DNA of 64,000 bases, from the NCBI GenBank assembly GCA_016584305.1, contig JACEEZ010013535.1:1-64000 (forward strand), read 5' to 3'. The stretch is from Chionoecetes opilio. Its lineage: Eukaryota > Arthropoda > Malacostraca > Decapoda > Majidae. Positions 47,381 to 59,732 of the stretch are shown here, piece by piece. Below the pieces are notes generated by a model. That model was not told where the DNA came from, ran no database searches, and saw nothing but the letters and a program-made list of their open reading frames with translations. A program made the translations under genes and the position numbers. How positions within the stretch are numbered: the first letter of the stretch is position 1; every line of letters begins with the position of its first letter.

Positions 47381-48477
47381 CAGGAGAAAATGAAGCTCTA
47401 TCACTCTTCCAAGAACCAAGAACAAGAAAGGAGTGAAAACATTCAGCTTCACTGTTGGTGATCTGGTGAAGGTCAGGAATAGTAGAAAGGAAGGGAGGAA
47501 GGGTGACAGGCTGTCAAAAGAGTGGATGGGCCCCTACACTCTGACAGAGATGAATGAGAAAGGGGTTTGCAGAGTAGAAGCTCTTGATGGTAAAAGTAAA
47601 CCTTCCCAGCTAAACATCAAGCACCTGTGTCCATATTGGGTCAGAGAAGACTCATAAAAGACACAGTCACCTCTGCCACCCTCAGTGTCTCCCAGGTCAC
47701 CCTCACCACTTATGCCAGACAACACCACCACATTTAGCAATGGCACCAGCAACACCACCATCTCAAGCTGGGGCACCAAAAACACCACCATCCCCACCAC
47801 TCCACCAATCACCAACAGCCATCAGCTTCCCGTAACACCCCAAACAAAAAACCTATTGGGATGCCATCACTCTCGCAGCCCAAGCCCTGTAAAGACTCGC
47901 AGCCCAAGCCCTGTAAAGACTCGCAGCCCAAGCCCTGTAAAGACTCGCAGCCCAAGCCCTGTAAAGACTCACAGCCCAAGCCCTGTAAAGACTCGCAGCC
48001 CAAGCCTGTAAAGACTCGCAGCCCAGCCCTGTAAAGACTCGCAGCCCAAGCCCTGTAAAGACTCACAGCCCAAGCCCTGTAAGACTCGCAGCCCCAAGCC
48101 CTGTAAAGACTCGCAGCCCAAGCCCTGTAAGGACTCGCAGCCCAAGCCCTGTAAAGACTCGCAGCCCAAGCCCTGTAAAGACTCACAGCCCAAGCCCTGT
48201 AAAGACTCACAGCCCAAGCCCTGTAAAGACTCACAGCCCAAGCCCTGTAAAGACTCGCAGCCCAAGCCCTGTAAAGACTCGCAGCCCAAGCCCTGTAAAG
48301 ACTCGCAGCCCAAGCCCTGTAAAGACTCGCAGCCCAAGCCCTGTAAAGACTCGCAGCCCAAGCCCTGTAAAGACTCGCAGCCCAAGCCCTGTAAAGACTC
48401 GCAGCCCAAGCCCTGTAAACCTTGCAAGACTGCATTTGCTGGGGTGAGACTAAATATGCTAACTAGCCTTCAGAATG
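47357..48477 (+). CDS. integrase exon with C-terminal domain and 24-bp coding repeat
   Basis: After the acceptor TTTTTTCTTAAG at 47356 the exon encodes TKYMERAQEKMKLYHSSKN, a helix linker typical before the integrase C-terminus. Then, one frame over, it reads FTVGDLVKVRNSRKEGRKG, LSKEWMGPYTLTEMNEKG and LNIKHLCPYW, an SH3-like integrase C-terminal domain that binds DNA. A TAA at 47655 interrupts the frame, but it continues open with KTQSPLPPSVSPRSPSP, then threonine- and proline-rich sequence into the repeat. The exon leaves the repeat through KPCKTAFAGVRLNMLTSLQN and ends at donor GTAAGT at 48478, phase 1. Two indels or errors are needed for one continuous protein. Alternatively the protein ends at 47655 and the rest is 3' UTR. 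Confidence 0.65.
47873..48420 (+). repeat. 24-bp minisatellite, 23 units
   Basis: The unit ACTCGCAGCCCAAGCCCTGT plus AAAG is repeated 23 times with high fidelity. Five units carry CAC for CGC. Four units contain one-base indels near 48004, 48024, 48080 and 48093. In one frame it encodes SPSPVKTR, in another SQPKPCKD; the third has a stop in every unit. Upstream exon sequence is open into both coding frames, and the downstream exon end fits the SQPKPCKD frame. Confidence 0.9.
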
Positions 48478-49644
48478 GTAAGTAAATGTGTTTGCTGATT
48501 ACATTATTTACAAATAAGATCCCAGCTTGTCTTTGCCTTGTCTCATAGTAGGAAAGAAAATACAAATTTACTTTTACAAAACGCAGGAAATTACAGTTTA
48601 CTATTCCAATCTTATTCTTATATTATCTTATTCCCTCTACCACAGGGAGAAACACACACACACATACCAGGCCGACATCTCTCCAAAGGGTGTTTTAGCC
48701 GAGACAAGACAGAACACTCAGATATGCACATGTCCCCACACTTAGCCCTTTCTGCCCCTGCGTGGGGCACTTATCAAACGGCGCACACATAACCAAATGG
48801 GGGCAAATCAACCAAGCCTCCTATAATGTGTAACCTCACAAAAAGACCACTTGTTTGAGGGAGGAATATACACACCGATAGGGGGCAATACACCCAAGCC
48901 CCCTTATGGACCACCAAGACCCCAGTGATTGCGAGGGAGGGAATATACACAGCCGAAATAAACCATCAATTGCTCCTGACTAGCGTGTAATTTCCTTAGG
49001 ACACAACACATTGGCGTACGCTACGGGCGGGCACGTTTTACGTGCGGCCCCTCCCTCCATGAGAACCCGTGGCGAATTTTTTTTTTTCACCAAAAAAACG
49101 GTTTGCACTGGTAGGCGGGCTCCTCCGTACCTTTGGCTTGTAGATCCGAAACTAACACAGGATTTTCATGAAAAATACTCTTTCATCTGTGATTCCCACA
49201 CAAAGTTGCCCTCATTCATAGACACATAGTAGTCTCTTACTAACTAAACAACAAACCCTAACTAAACCGTAACCTAACAGTACCTTTAACCTGTTTTGGG
49301 AAGAACAAACAATTACTGCTACACCCGGTGTTCCCTACGCTGGCCATGACTGCCGTTTCTGGTATATATGCTCTAAGATACCGGCACACACTGTCCAGTA
49401 TATAGACTTTATGTCATAGAGTATGTCCTTATACTCCTTCGTTGGTGACATCAGAATGCCCCTGACTCCACACTTAACCTAGTGCCCATGCCACCCCCAA
49501 CCCAACCCAATCTCAGCTGTGCCAACCTCATTGATAGATACCCTAGCTATAAAAACCCTGACTAAACAAACGTCAATTCAAAATAACTTAATGTAAAATA
49601 AGGAGATGTAATAGCCATTGACACCCTTTGTCTTCTATTTTCAG
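48478..49644 (+). other. putative intron of the integrase gene
   Basis: It starts GTAAGT and ends TTCTATTTTCAG. It holds a (CA)n tract at 48652-48665 and some CTAAC-type words near 49240-49290, but no other recognised feature. Confidence 0.5.
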
Positions 49645-49884
49645 GCTGTTCCCGTCTCCTCTCAATGAGGCAAGTTTGGCACCAGATTGGTGCTACGGCA
49701 AATAAAGGTGAGGGAGGATTTTTTAACTTCAACGTCGTGTGCGAGACACGTATTTGCGCCTGCTCCGAAGGAACACAGCGCTGGCAGGACATAACTAACA
49801 TTTTCAAATGCTGTGAAATCAGCTCCCAACTCCTAGAAATCTCACAAGCAATTGAAGAAGGGGGCGGGAGCTCTTAAAAAGAAA
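49645..49884 (+). CDS. putative downstream exon of the integrase gene
   Basis: The acceptor at 49644 joins to the donor at 48478 in phase 1, giving a glycine codon across the junction and a frame that runs CSRLLSMRQVWHQIGATANK, FFNFNVVCETRICACSEGTQ, RWQDITNIFKCCEISSQLL and EISQAIEEG. A TAA at 49875 ends the frame. One base fewer in the preceding G-run would instead carry it through ALKKK to a donor GTAAGT at 49885. Six cysteines in about 75 residues are notable. I do not recognise the fold. The matched phase and the strong splice signals are the support; membership in the same gene as the integrase is inferred. Confidence 0.45.
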
Positions 49885-50100
49885 GTAAGTATTTCTAACT
49901 TTTCACGTACTGCTGCAATAACTCTAGTTTCATATAGTTCAAACATTGTTATTACATGGAGGTAGGGTGAGTCACAAGGGTGAAAGAAGAAGCAGAGGGT
50001 GTTTGGGAGTTCTTAGGTGGGATTTGTAGAACATGCAGAGGGTGGATGGTGGCAAGGAATTATTTCCCTAAACTGGAATACATATGTGTTCCCTTTTTAG

Positions 50101-50294
50101 AGTCAAAAAAAAGGAGCATGATGTACAAGCAGAGGAGGAGGGGGACTGGAGGTGGACGAACCCATATGGCCACCCAAGTTCTCACAACAGAAGAGGGGAA
50201 CTCAGTCTGGCTCCCATCCTCATGGATCAAAGTGTGTGGCCATGAGATGACATTCAAAGAGAGATTTTGGCATGGAATATTATGCTGATGACCA
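50101..50294 (+). CDS. possible exon, unassigned
   Basis: It is preceded by CCCTTTTTAG and followed by GTGAGT at 50295. Frame changes, probably from A- and G-runs, connect EEEGDWRWTNPYG with WLPSSWIKVCGHEMTFKE and with FGMEYYADDQ at the 3' end. No family is recognised. Confidence rests only on splice signals and protein-like composition. Confidence 0.25.
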
Positions 50295-50452
50295 GGTGAG
50301 TGACATGAGTTAAGCATGACTCTTCAACTCTTCTATTTTACATTTAAGTATAAGATTGAGACAAAACAAATGGGATATCAGCATAATTAAAGTAATGAAA
50401 AAATGGCAAATAGAATGGTTGAAAGTATAATTAATATGTTATCTTGCAGTAG

Positions 50453-50572
50453 TCTGCTGCTGTAGCTGCACCCCAGTCTTCAACGTCAGGACCTGTCACT
50501 AGCATCTTTCATCCTGCCTCTACCAGACCATTTTTTTACCTGTATAGCCACCACCTAAGAGCAACCACTCAG
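50453..50572 (+). CDS. possible exon, unassigned
   Basis: An acceptor at the TAG of 50450-50452 and donor GTAACA at 50573 frame 40 codons, SAAVAAPQSSTSGPVTSIFH to YLYSHHLRATTQ, in phase 0 at both ends. The frame follows directly on ADDQ of the preceding candidate exon. The composition suggests a disordered linker. Confidence 0.3.
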
Positions 50573-52130
50573 GTAACATTCTGCCTCAAACACCTTTGTG
50601 CATCCCCAGACCCCTACCTCAAAATGTCACCTTTACACCTTCCATCACCCTTCTCATTTGTGTACACTCGTTCACAGCTCTCTTTCCTGCTCCGCCCTCT
50701 TGTCTCGAGTCTGTGACACTGCCTTCACTGTCCTTCCCAACCCATGATCCTACGCGTGTCTCTTCTTCCTTCTCTCTTGACTCTAACTTCCGAGTGGATC
50801 CTCCTTTCTCGGGTTCCCCTGTCTCCCTCCTCCTACCTCTCACCAATCCTCAGCTTTCCCTTCATCTATAATCCTCCTCTAATCATCAAGCCGTAAAATA
50901 GTGTCACGTCCGGCCAAAAGAGTCTACTGTGCCTCAGTGCCTTGAGGTGGCTACAGAGAGGAGGCAGACCCAATCTACCACCGTAGTAGGCAGAGGATAC
51001 AGGAGACAAGGTTTTTTTGAATTCGGTGAGGAGAGTGGAACCTTGAAGCTTCTCGCTCAAAGTACAAAGTTTAACTATAAGACAACTCCAGGAGAACCAG
51101 CGAAGTTGTCCCGAGCTCTAGACGGCATACAAAAAGCTTTAAGCATATACTAGCCTGGCGAATTATTTCTCCTCTGCCAACAGAAGCTGCTCCCCAAAAT
51201 CTGTGCAGACAAATGTAGTTTGAAGAGCAAGGGCCCTTGTACTCCCTTGCCCTTGCTGTTCGAAATCTACAGAGTGATAGCTCTGTTGACTCCTAATTCA
51301 CCTTCTGGGAACATCCCTTGACGTTTCCTTGTCTTAATGAAAAATTTCTTACGGCTGGGAACCAGGGTATCGAAAAAGAAAGTCAATGGATTCAACTGGA
51401 TAAAGCGTAGATTTAAAATGAAATAGGAAAAAAACTGGTTCAACCATCGGTGGTAAATATTGGAATGGACTTCGTCGTCAGTAGTGTAGTTGCGAGTCAA
51501 ATAAATAGTGAGCTTTCAGGAGGCTAGAATATTTTTCATGATGGTAAAAAGGTGGATGTAGGTAGTAAATTAGTAACAATACACAACCCCAAGTGTACTC
51601 CCGTGTGGAGGGCTGTCTCCCAGCCTCTTGTAGCTTCCTTATTTTCTTATGTTCTAGGGGTTGGCCACGCAAACAGAAGCCTCCCCTCTCCTTACCCAAA
51701 CATTTCATCCTTGCTGTGTCAAAGCCCTCCTCCTCTATCACACCTCTGTAATCTGTACTTGTCTTCCTTTAAACCCTGGCTTTTCCTTCTCCTAGGATCC
51801 TCAATCACTTTACCTACCTTTCTTCACAACTCTTTCACTCTTACTCCTCACAGATTAGACCAAACTTCAGTATTTCTTTTTACACCCTTGTCCATTTTGA
51901 CTAGCACAATAGACATGAGTTCAACAACATAAAATAAGGTTTTAAACCATATTAGCTGTATTCATTTACCCGTTGAGTGGCTGAATCTCAAATAAATAAA
52001 TGTTTGATTACAGTTAAGGAATGAGGAACATTCTATAGGGTGGGTAGTTTCACACAATACGTTTATATCTATTATGCATAACTTTATCCCTGTGATATAT
52101 TAAGTACATGTTTAATGATGGTAATATTTT
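50573..52130. other. non-coding DNA
   Basis: A 91-codon pyrimidine-driven frame at 50596-50871 and a 74-codon frame at 50929-51153 show no recognised domain. The latter has LAQSTKFNYKTTPGEPAKLS and is protein-like in composition but isolated. Confidence 0.35.
51623..51657 (-). repeat. dispersed repeat E, inverted copy
   Basis: Reverse complement gives ACATAAGAAAATAAGGAAGC and TACAAGAGG, the E core. Confidence 0.65.
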
Positions 52131-52132
52131 GC

Positions 52133-52245
52133 TGACACACACACACACAAGTCCACACACACAGCCCATGCCCCCACACACACGACACACCACAACACAC
52201 AACACACAAACACCACCACACACCAAGCCACCACACACGACACGA
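52133..52245. repeat. (CA)n microsatellite with CCA interruptions
   Basis: CACACA and CACCACACA tracts of about 110 bp. Confidence 0.85.
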
Positions 52246-52796
52246 AAGGCGGTCTTGCATTACAAAACCTACTAAATTTCTAGTCAGAGTGATTGATGGG
52301 TCAATTGTGTTTTCCTGACTAAAAAAAGTTTTAGAAGGTGCACGCACAAGAGACTATTATGTGAAAATTGAACACAAAATAGGTGAGCAAAAGTGTTTCG
52401 CTGAAATGTCATAAAAAAATACTTGACCGATTAGGGAGTGGAAGTCATAAAGTGATCAACAATCAAGTGTTGCAGGTAGTAAGTGGAAGTCTTCAAGGAT
52501 TAGTGCTACACCAGTGTTGTTCATGGTCTAAGCGACTCTATATTGTGATATGGTGGAAGACAGAGATGGCTTTGCATGTTGAAGGAATAAATTGAGATCA
52601 ACCACATGCTAGAGGGATATCAAGAAGTATAGTTTCCACACCGATCCATTGAACCGTGGAATAACCTGGATAAGGGAGGTGGTATTGCAAAGATTATTCA
52701 CGACTTTAAAAAAGGAGGCTCTGAAAAAAGTAGTTTTGTGACGGACAGTATGTCGAGCTTAGCTCTTTTCCGAGTAATTCAACACTAGACTAGATG

Positions 52797-52945
52797 ATAC
52801 ACACACAAGCACACACACACACACACACATACACACACACAACACACACCACACACCACACACACACACACATCACACACACACACACAAAACACACACA
52901 CACACAAACACCCAACACACACGTCTACACACACACACACACCAC
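52797..52945. repeat. (CA)n microsatellite
   Basis: Long ACACAC tract with scattered AAC and ACCAC interruptions. Confidence 0.9.
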
Positions 52946-54099
52946 ATCACTCATATATCAGCACATAACTTACTTGAATAGATTTGCAGGTGACAGAAGC
53001 AAATTTTAAAGAACATATTGAAAACATAGTAATGAAATTACGTACGATCACAGGACACAGTGCGTGCCTTCTGTAATAAGAACTATTCTTCTATGGTCCA
53101 TCCTTTCTTTCTGTCCTTCCTCTGCGTGTGCCCACCTTCCATGATTCACTGGCTCCGGGATATTTTCAGGAAGGTTTTTCAATCACTTCCTCTGGAACCT
53201 CTCCCCCTCCAAATAAGTGTCGTTGGTTTTTACTTTTAGTCATGCGATTGATGTACAATCCAATTCATACAAAGAATTTGGGGTGTTTGTTCGTGACTTA
53301 ACACATCAGCTGAAACCTGTTCTCTTCGTCCCGCCATGGCACAGCTGTCACCCGTGTGCTCAGCCAACAATTTAAAATAACTCTAATGAGATAATTTCAA
53401 GATGGGGACCCACCCGCGAAACACGTCTTAATGGTAGCCGTGCGGTATGCCATATTGTACATAACATGACCGTTTTGACCGGGGGGGGGGGGGGGGGGGG
53501 GGGGCGACACAGGTTGATTCTCTTTACAACTCCCGTACACGCCACATAATGCCTCTTTACTCTGTTCTATGAAATGTGAACCTCTAGATACAACATATAT
53601 GCCATAATTGTATTCTCTTCTCAAAATGACCACACACTATTGCCTCTTGAATGTTGCGTGCACAGCATGTTCAATTAACCCCCTCAGCGGAGCGTATAAT
53701 AAGGTGCCTGACTCATCAAATTCGCGAACCTCCTGTGCCTTCAGAATCAATGTTACAGTGACTTACCACGGTACTAAATTAACTTATTGACGGTAAGTCA
53801 CTCTATTTTTATTTTAAGTTCAAACCACTATATCTATGACGTGGCAAAATTTTCATGTTTGTGCTAACATCACAATTCGTAATGTCTCTTGATTTACAAA
53901 ACCTATGACACTTCTCTCCTCTTAGTCACCCATCACTGCTTGTGCACAACTTAAAAGTACAATTTATGTAAAAACAAACTCTGGAAAAGGCACATAATTA
54001 TTGTGTGTGCTAAGACTAGATAAATACACTTTCGTGTCCATAATTATTAAAAATGCTGGTTTGTGTAATATTTTTTATTGTGTCTTAGTTGCTGCCAAA
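52946..54099. other. non-coding DNA with a 24-base poly-G run
   Basis: Poly-G lies at 53481-53504. The other frames show nothing recognisable. Confidence 0.4.
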
Positions 54100-54986
54100 A
54101 ACGAATATGGTAAATTCTCCAAAACAAGGTATCGTCTACAACAATACACAGTGTTGTCTTATACAATATAATCCTCCACTCAAAGTCTCAACTAATTTCA
54201 GACTACACTGTATTAAATACAATTACAGCAAATATATTGGACTGTTTTTTTGTAAACACGCATTTTAAAATACATCTATTACGTAAGTCTGTAAGTATTC
54301 AACACAGCTTCCAAGATTGATTTGAGAGAATAGGAAAACCTAAATAGGCTCCCCGTATATAGATTGCCTCCCATCATCACCCCACAATATATATTCCCAA
54401 TATTATATGAAATGACAACAAGTGCTCTGAACATTGAACATTAGTGTATTTGCATTATTAAGCATGAGGTCAACGCACTGTAACCTTGGTAACTTACTAG
54501 ATAGCTTCCAGTTTTGATCTTGTTATTATCGTCACAATCTTTCTCCCACTCAAACGCTCACCAAAGCGGTACATTTCAAACTAGCTTCGTCATTGCACTT
54601 GTCATTCGTCCTTGTAAACCCCATTTTTTGCATTTGAAAACCAAACCATATCGCCCCCGCACCATACGGGACCACTAAAACAATCTAAAACACAATCTCC
54701 GACAAACCTCCCCTCCACTCTCCTCGCCTTCGCCTTCCCGCGCTCGCGGCTTTCCTCCCAACTGCTTTGAATAAATCTCGATCCGATCCGTCCGCTATCC
54801 CCGATCCGGTCGCCAGGTGCGCTGTGGAATCACCGTGGAATCACCTTCCGGCAACTTCCCCTCCCTGCACTTCCCCTCCCCCCTCCCCCCCTATTGCACT
54901 CCACCTACCCCCTCAACTCCACTGAAGGTGGCGAGACTCTGCGAACTCACGCCCCCCCATCAGGGAACGCCTGCCAACCTCAAAGA

Positions 54987-55865
54987 TTATCCGCAGCCCA
55001 GCCAGGGATTCTGCATTATCATCCCCTCCGCAGCCCCAGTCCGTCCGGCGCAGACCCGTGCCCTGGCCGTGCCTGCCTCCAAGTGCCCATGTGCCCCCGG
55101 CCGTTCAGCTGTGCTCAGCTCCCTCTTGATGAAGTGCTGTGCGCTGTCAGGACAGCCTGGACCACAGGGGTTTCCCAGTTGTGGTAGTGCGACTCCTTGC
55201 CCCATTCCCCATGTGTGTGTGTCGGCAATCTCCATAGTACAACCGGTGAGCATGTTTCCCCAGCAGTGTGCCACCCGTGTACACACGTCAAGATCCAATA
55301 TCTGTCCCCGACAGCCCGCTTCTCTCTCGTTGTACCTAGGGCTCCTCTGGTAACGGAATAGATTCCGTATGCGGGCTCCCGTCCTTACTCCTTCGTGAAG
55401 AGGGTGGTCCTGTCGAGCTTCGTCTATGTTGACGAGATTGCTGGATGCGATCGTAGAGAAGAATGGTGCAACCGCTTGAGCACTGCCACAACGTCCACCA
55501 GAGATGTCCTGCTGTCCCCGTGGAGAGATTGTAACTATTAAACACGCTGGCGGGGTCAATTCGGTCAGCATACTTTCCAGTATCCATGGCTGTCTTCTTG
55601 CCCCCGTGTATTCATGACGAGACTGTTGGTCACAGCCGTGTATGCAGGGAACATCGGGAGGGGCCTGTGACTTAGCTGGTCCGAGGCCATGCTGCAATTT
55701 CATGTGGCTAGGAATAGACCTGAAAGTGCTGGACCTGTCCCAAAGGGCCACCAAAGCTCCCTTCGGATATTTTTGTCTCAGTTTGGTTGCTTGCTGCCAC
55801 AGCAATACAACTATATCTGGATCCAACGTAACGCAGCTCTTTCTGAAATCCATCACGGACTGCAT
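54987..55865 (-). other. 292-codon GC-rich open frame, probably not a gene
   Basis: The frame is open for 292 codons, but an overlapping plus-strand frame of 178 codons is also open, as expected in GC-rich DNA. No domain is recognised. In duplicate copy 2 the corresponding stretch is broken. The frame has stretches such as VNIDEARQDHPLHEGVRTGA that look protein-like, so an old LINE C-terminus cannot be excluded. Confidence 0.2.
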
Positions 55866-56654
55866 CCGCGCAGATGTATCATCATTCGTGTATCACCTCC
55901 TAATGGTCACACTCGGCGGTCAAGACGACTGGTGCTCCGCGTGTGCGGGAATCACGGTTCACATCTGAACCATCCCGTGTGTACGTGCTTATCTGTTATA
56001 CAGATTGTGATGTGTTTTGGGTTCAATAAGCAGAACAGTTCTGTTATGTTTGCGCATCATTCTCAGGAACTGCTAGCCAATTTCCTGGAAGAAAACTGGA
56101 TCCGTCAACTCTCTTCGAATGCCTTTTTGTCCCACGTTTGCTCCTGGCTTGAGACTCTCAGGCTGTTTTGTCCGGTACTGGTCCCAGACTATTTACCAAC
56201 ACACGACAGGCTCTATCAACGTGACCTTCGTACTACGGCGAATATAGAGTTTTTGTAATAGATGCCGGCACTACATTTGCATAAAACATGATACGTTTTT
56301 CACATTTTTTTCAACTATTTAACTATGTACAAAATCATTTTTCTTACTACTCATTGTTTCCTATCTATAGACACCTAATTAGAAGTATATTCGGGGGGGT
56401 GTAGCACAAGACCCCTATCTTAGCCACTAGACTAAAAGCGGCCATTTTGTAAAAATAGGCCGCCAACGGCTACAAATAGACGTTTTCTGCAGTAGGTCCA
56501 TATCTGGAATTATTCATTAGACCAAGTATCTATGACTGCTACACATTCACTCGCTTGTAACGCTATAAACCCCACAATTGTTACACCTATCGGCCTGACT
56601 AATGTAAGCAGGCGTCAACCTAACCCCGCCGCTGCGGCGCCTTAAATCACTATA

Positions 56655-56686
<32 letters not shown>

Positions 56687-56880
56687 AGTCTCTCTCTCTC
56701 TCTCTTCTCTCACTCTCTCTCTCTCTCTCTCCTCTCTCCTCTCTCTCACCTCTCTCTGCTCATCCCCTCTCCTCTCATCTCCAATCTCATCTCTCTCTCA
56801 TCGTCCTCTCTCTCTCTCTCCTCTCTCTCTATATATACTATATATATAATATATACGTACTATGATAATATATTATAATA
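56655..56880. repeat. (CT)n then (TA)n microsatellite
   Basis: About 170 bp of CTCTCT with short interruptions followed by TATATA. The same arrangement occurs at 62005-62205. Confidence 0.9.
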
Positions 56881-56929
56881 CACTATTCGTGATTCACGGA
56901 GAGATCCCACAGACGTCCCTAGCTTCTGT

Positions 56930-59020
56930 CATGTCTTTACCGGGCTCTCTTCCTACATGGTATTCCTCTTATATCCGTGAAGATCAGGTCTGGGTCGGCG
57001 GATGAATCCCACGGCTGGATTCTGCAAAAAAATCTAACCGCTACCAGTCTTCGTTGGAGAAAAACCGGCAGCACGCTTCGTTGCGTCCATTCATCAAACA
57101 TATTGTCACGTAGCGGTTGAGGGCTTTCTCCTCTGCAAACTGACAATCCCTGGTAAGCACAACGCAGTATTTGCTAAATCCATCTCCACGTATATGTACT
57201 AACAATCCCCTCTGGCAGTACATAACACACCACTCCCATTGATGCGCCCGCGCGACACAGAGCTACACTTCGACGCTACCTTGGGGATGCACTGACAGCA
57301 GTTGTTCCAGAAGACAGTGTTTGCCAAACTCCAAAAACCATTCAAAAACCTCAGCTCCGAACTATCTACCATTTTTTCGAATAACTTACAACACACATGA
57401 GTTTAGGGATATGGGGGCGGAAATTCGTCCGGTAGTGACTGTCCTCTCCCAGGTCTCTAGGGATCGGGATCCCACCGTGCCACATACCGAACCCCCCAGC
57501 TACTTGGGGACCGGCTCCTTCACTCCCTATTCTATTATGATGCTCAACAAGACAATCTCAGAGCCCTCATCTCTTACATGACGAGCATCGCATATGGTAT
57601 TTATCTTGGCCCGGAAGTGTCAGCCGCAAACCTTCATGGCTTGACATAAGCTCCACGAGGCTTGTACAAAGAACTTGTAAGATTCCCCGCCTCTATATGA
57701 AAAATCCTATGCCTCTCTGTTCCCTGTCGCAGTCCTTTCCTAGCAAACTTCTGAGACGCAAGTCTGTCTGCGCCCTCGACACAAAATGGGTAGCAAATTC
57801 CTCTGCTACAGTCAATTGACTCTGCCATAGGGTCTCCATTAATTCGAATAAGAACTGGAGGGGGGGGGAGGATAGGCCATAACTATTCCCCCTTCATCTT
57901 TTCTCAACAATTCTTTGCCAAACCTTGAATCGCACCCTGAACACCGTGGGTAACTCACGAGCGTCACTTATATAAGGCCCCTCCAAGAAGAGTGGACGAC
58001 GCCTCTTCTTACCCCGACGGTAAATCTAGCCTCTTGACCTGTGAAAGATATTTTTTAGTTCGTACTCGAACATTGTGGCCGCGTGTATGTATTGTCCGCC
58101 TCTCAGCAGCGCGGGAGTAGACTTCCTCGCTGCCGTACGTCCTGATTCCTAACCACCGAACAGGTCGGCGAGAGAAAGAGCCAGAAGTAAAAAAAACCAC
58201 AAGCCGTTTGAAAGCACCTCCCATTCTGCACGAAGAGAGCATCCATTTTTGGGACACATCGGGAACAGGGGGGCATGACACATAACTCACCTCTTCCCCA
58301 TACGCTTTAAGTAGTTTAATCTGGATAATCGGTCACCTTCCCCGAAGAAGAATCACCCGGCCACCTCCTATGAGCAAGTCCCGAGGGCCGAAACCTCGTG
58401 GATTTGCAGAGGTGTAGCGCGTCATAGCAGTCAACGTTTCCCGTCCCTGGCGAATCGAATGTGTATGTTTCTCCTGCTGTTTAATAATTCTAGGTCTTTG
58501 TTGCCCACATCTCACACTAAAAGTTAACGAGAACAGAAATCACCAGCGTCGACGATTTCTGGTTCGAATCTCCCCACAGAAAACATGCCGCCATTCATTG
58601 TCTCCAACGGTGAAAAAATGGACGTGGAAGCACTGGCGGATAAGATCTCAAGATCTTGGATAGTGATATGTCGTCGTTTTGGCAGGTCACGATATATTGA
58701 GCAGCACAGTGTATGATCTTGCTGCAGATGGATACGACCTGCGACGCCTGCAAGGTGATCTGGCGCGCGTTGACAGTTAGGCGGACATCCCGACACGATG
58801 GTAAAAGGCCACCACCACCACTAAAGCCACCACCTGCTGGAGGTGGTGTGTCGGACAGATATAAAACCTGTCGGGCAGAGACACCTTCCCTGCCCTATCA
58901 TTGTCTCTTTAAACAGATAATTACTGGGTCCAAACTGCGTTGATGAGGCAGGACCTAGTTCCTCCCAATTTTGCACGTATAGTGCCACGATATTCCATTT
59001 GGAGGATTGAAGATGTTTAT
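56930..59020 (-). pseudogene. jockey-like LINE ORF2, copy 1 (endonuclease and reverse transcriptase)
   Basis: Read on minus from about 59010: SSKWNIVALYVQNWEEL and KETMIGQGRCLCPTGFIS are the start of an APE-type endonuclease (usual form LQWN and LQETMIG). IQDLEIL and WRHVFCGEI near 58660-58570 recall the GDFN-xx-HxLWG region. Then come GSFSRRPVRWLG near 58140, a linker, and the reverse transcriptase: CKLFEKMVDSSELRFL near 57380. At 57178-57192 the catalytic YVDD appears as YVEMD. A segment like FLQRRLVAVRFFC near 57050 follows. The coding part ends at about 56930 beside the microsatellite. Frames change many times. ORF2 proteins nick the target and reverse-transcribe the element RNA; this copy cannot. 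Confidence 0.75.
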
Positions 59021-59732
59021 TTTCGTGCGTGGAAGATGTGCAGAAGCTTACGGCTTTGTAGACGCCTCGCGTATTGAAAGCCCAGCATCTTTGTTTCTGT
59101 ACGCCTGTGATAGCATCATAGGACATATCCAGGGCTCATAGTGTTCACCAAGGGTCCTCCGTAGGCCTTAAACAATCACGCATATAATAGTGCTCCGAGG
59201 CCAGCCAGACTCAATTGGTGTAACTCACTGATCTGTCTCGTGATATCCTGCCCTGCCCGCTGCCGCCGTCGCCTCCCTTGCTATACACCTACCTCGCCTA
59301 CCTTGGCAGTGAACCTTTCTATTCCACGATCAGTGTATGTCTTGGTAAGTAGGAGATTGGTTTTTCCGTAACGCATATATAAGTTGGGGGGTGTGCAAGT
59401 CAGTTCGTACACAAGTTTATTCTCCGTACACCGAAAACTTTGTTTTCGTAGTCTATCTGAAACCATGTCCGTTTGTGTACCCTCAGCTCAGAGTTGAACT
59501 TGACTACTAGAGCTACGAACACACCAAGTTATCTACGAAAAACTCAAAACAAGTGTACGAAACACTAACATACCTGGGTTACGAAACAACTTGTTACGAA
59601 ACTCCCTGTAGCTTAGGAGGTAAGGTTAGATTATACCACCGGGGTCGGTGGTATCATGCACCACTGGTGACGGAAGTAGGGGTAAGGGTGTCCGGGGGGG
59701 TGGGAGGTAATCACCAAGTTGGTGATGGGTAA
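59021..59732. other. non-coding DNA
   Basis: It contains ACGAAAC-type repeats at 59515-59600 and G-rich words at 59680-59705. No gene is recognised. Confidence 0.35.

Larger units (their letters stand above)
54100..58335. repeat. segmental duplication, copy 1
   Basis: Matches 60130-63595 in the same order and orientation. Landmarks: the CGTCTACAACAATACA word at 54130 and 60147, CCAAGATTGATTT at 54312 and 60306, GCATCCGCG at 55862 and 61230, AAAAGCGG(G)CCATTTTG at 56435 and 61772, the microsatellite at 56655 and 62005, and the LINE end at 58330 and 63590. Copy 2 is shorter by several hundred bases through many deletions. Confidence 0.85.

Noticed and set aside
47873..48420. CRISPR-like array
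   Set aside because: The 24-bp units are contiguous without spacers and the context is eukaryotic; it is a minisatellite.
47809..48435. 208-codon and 152-codon minus-strand frames across the 24-bp array
   Set aside because: They are reverse readings of the minisatellite. The plus-strand frame is connected to the integrase domain and to a splice donor.
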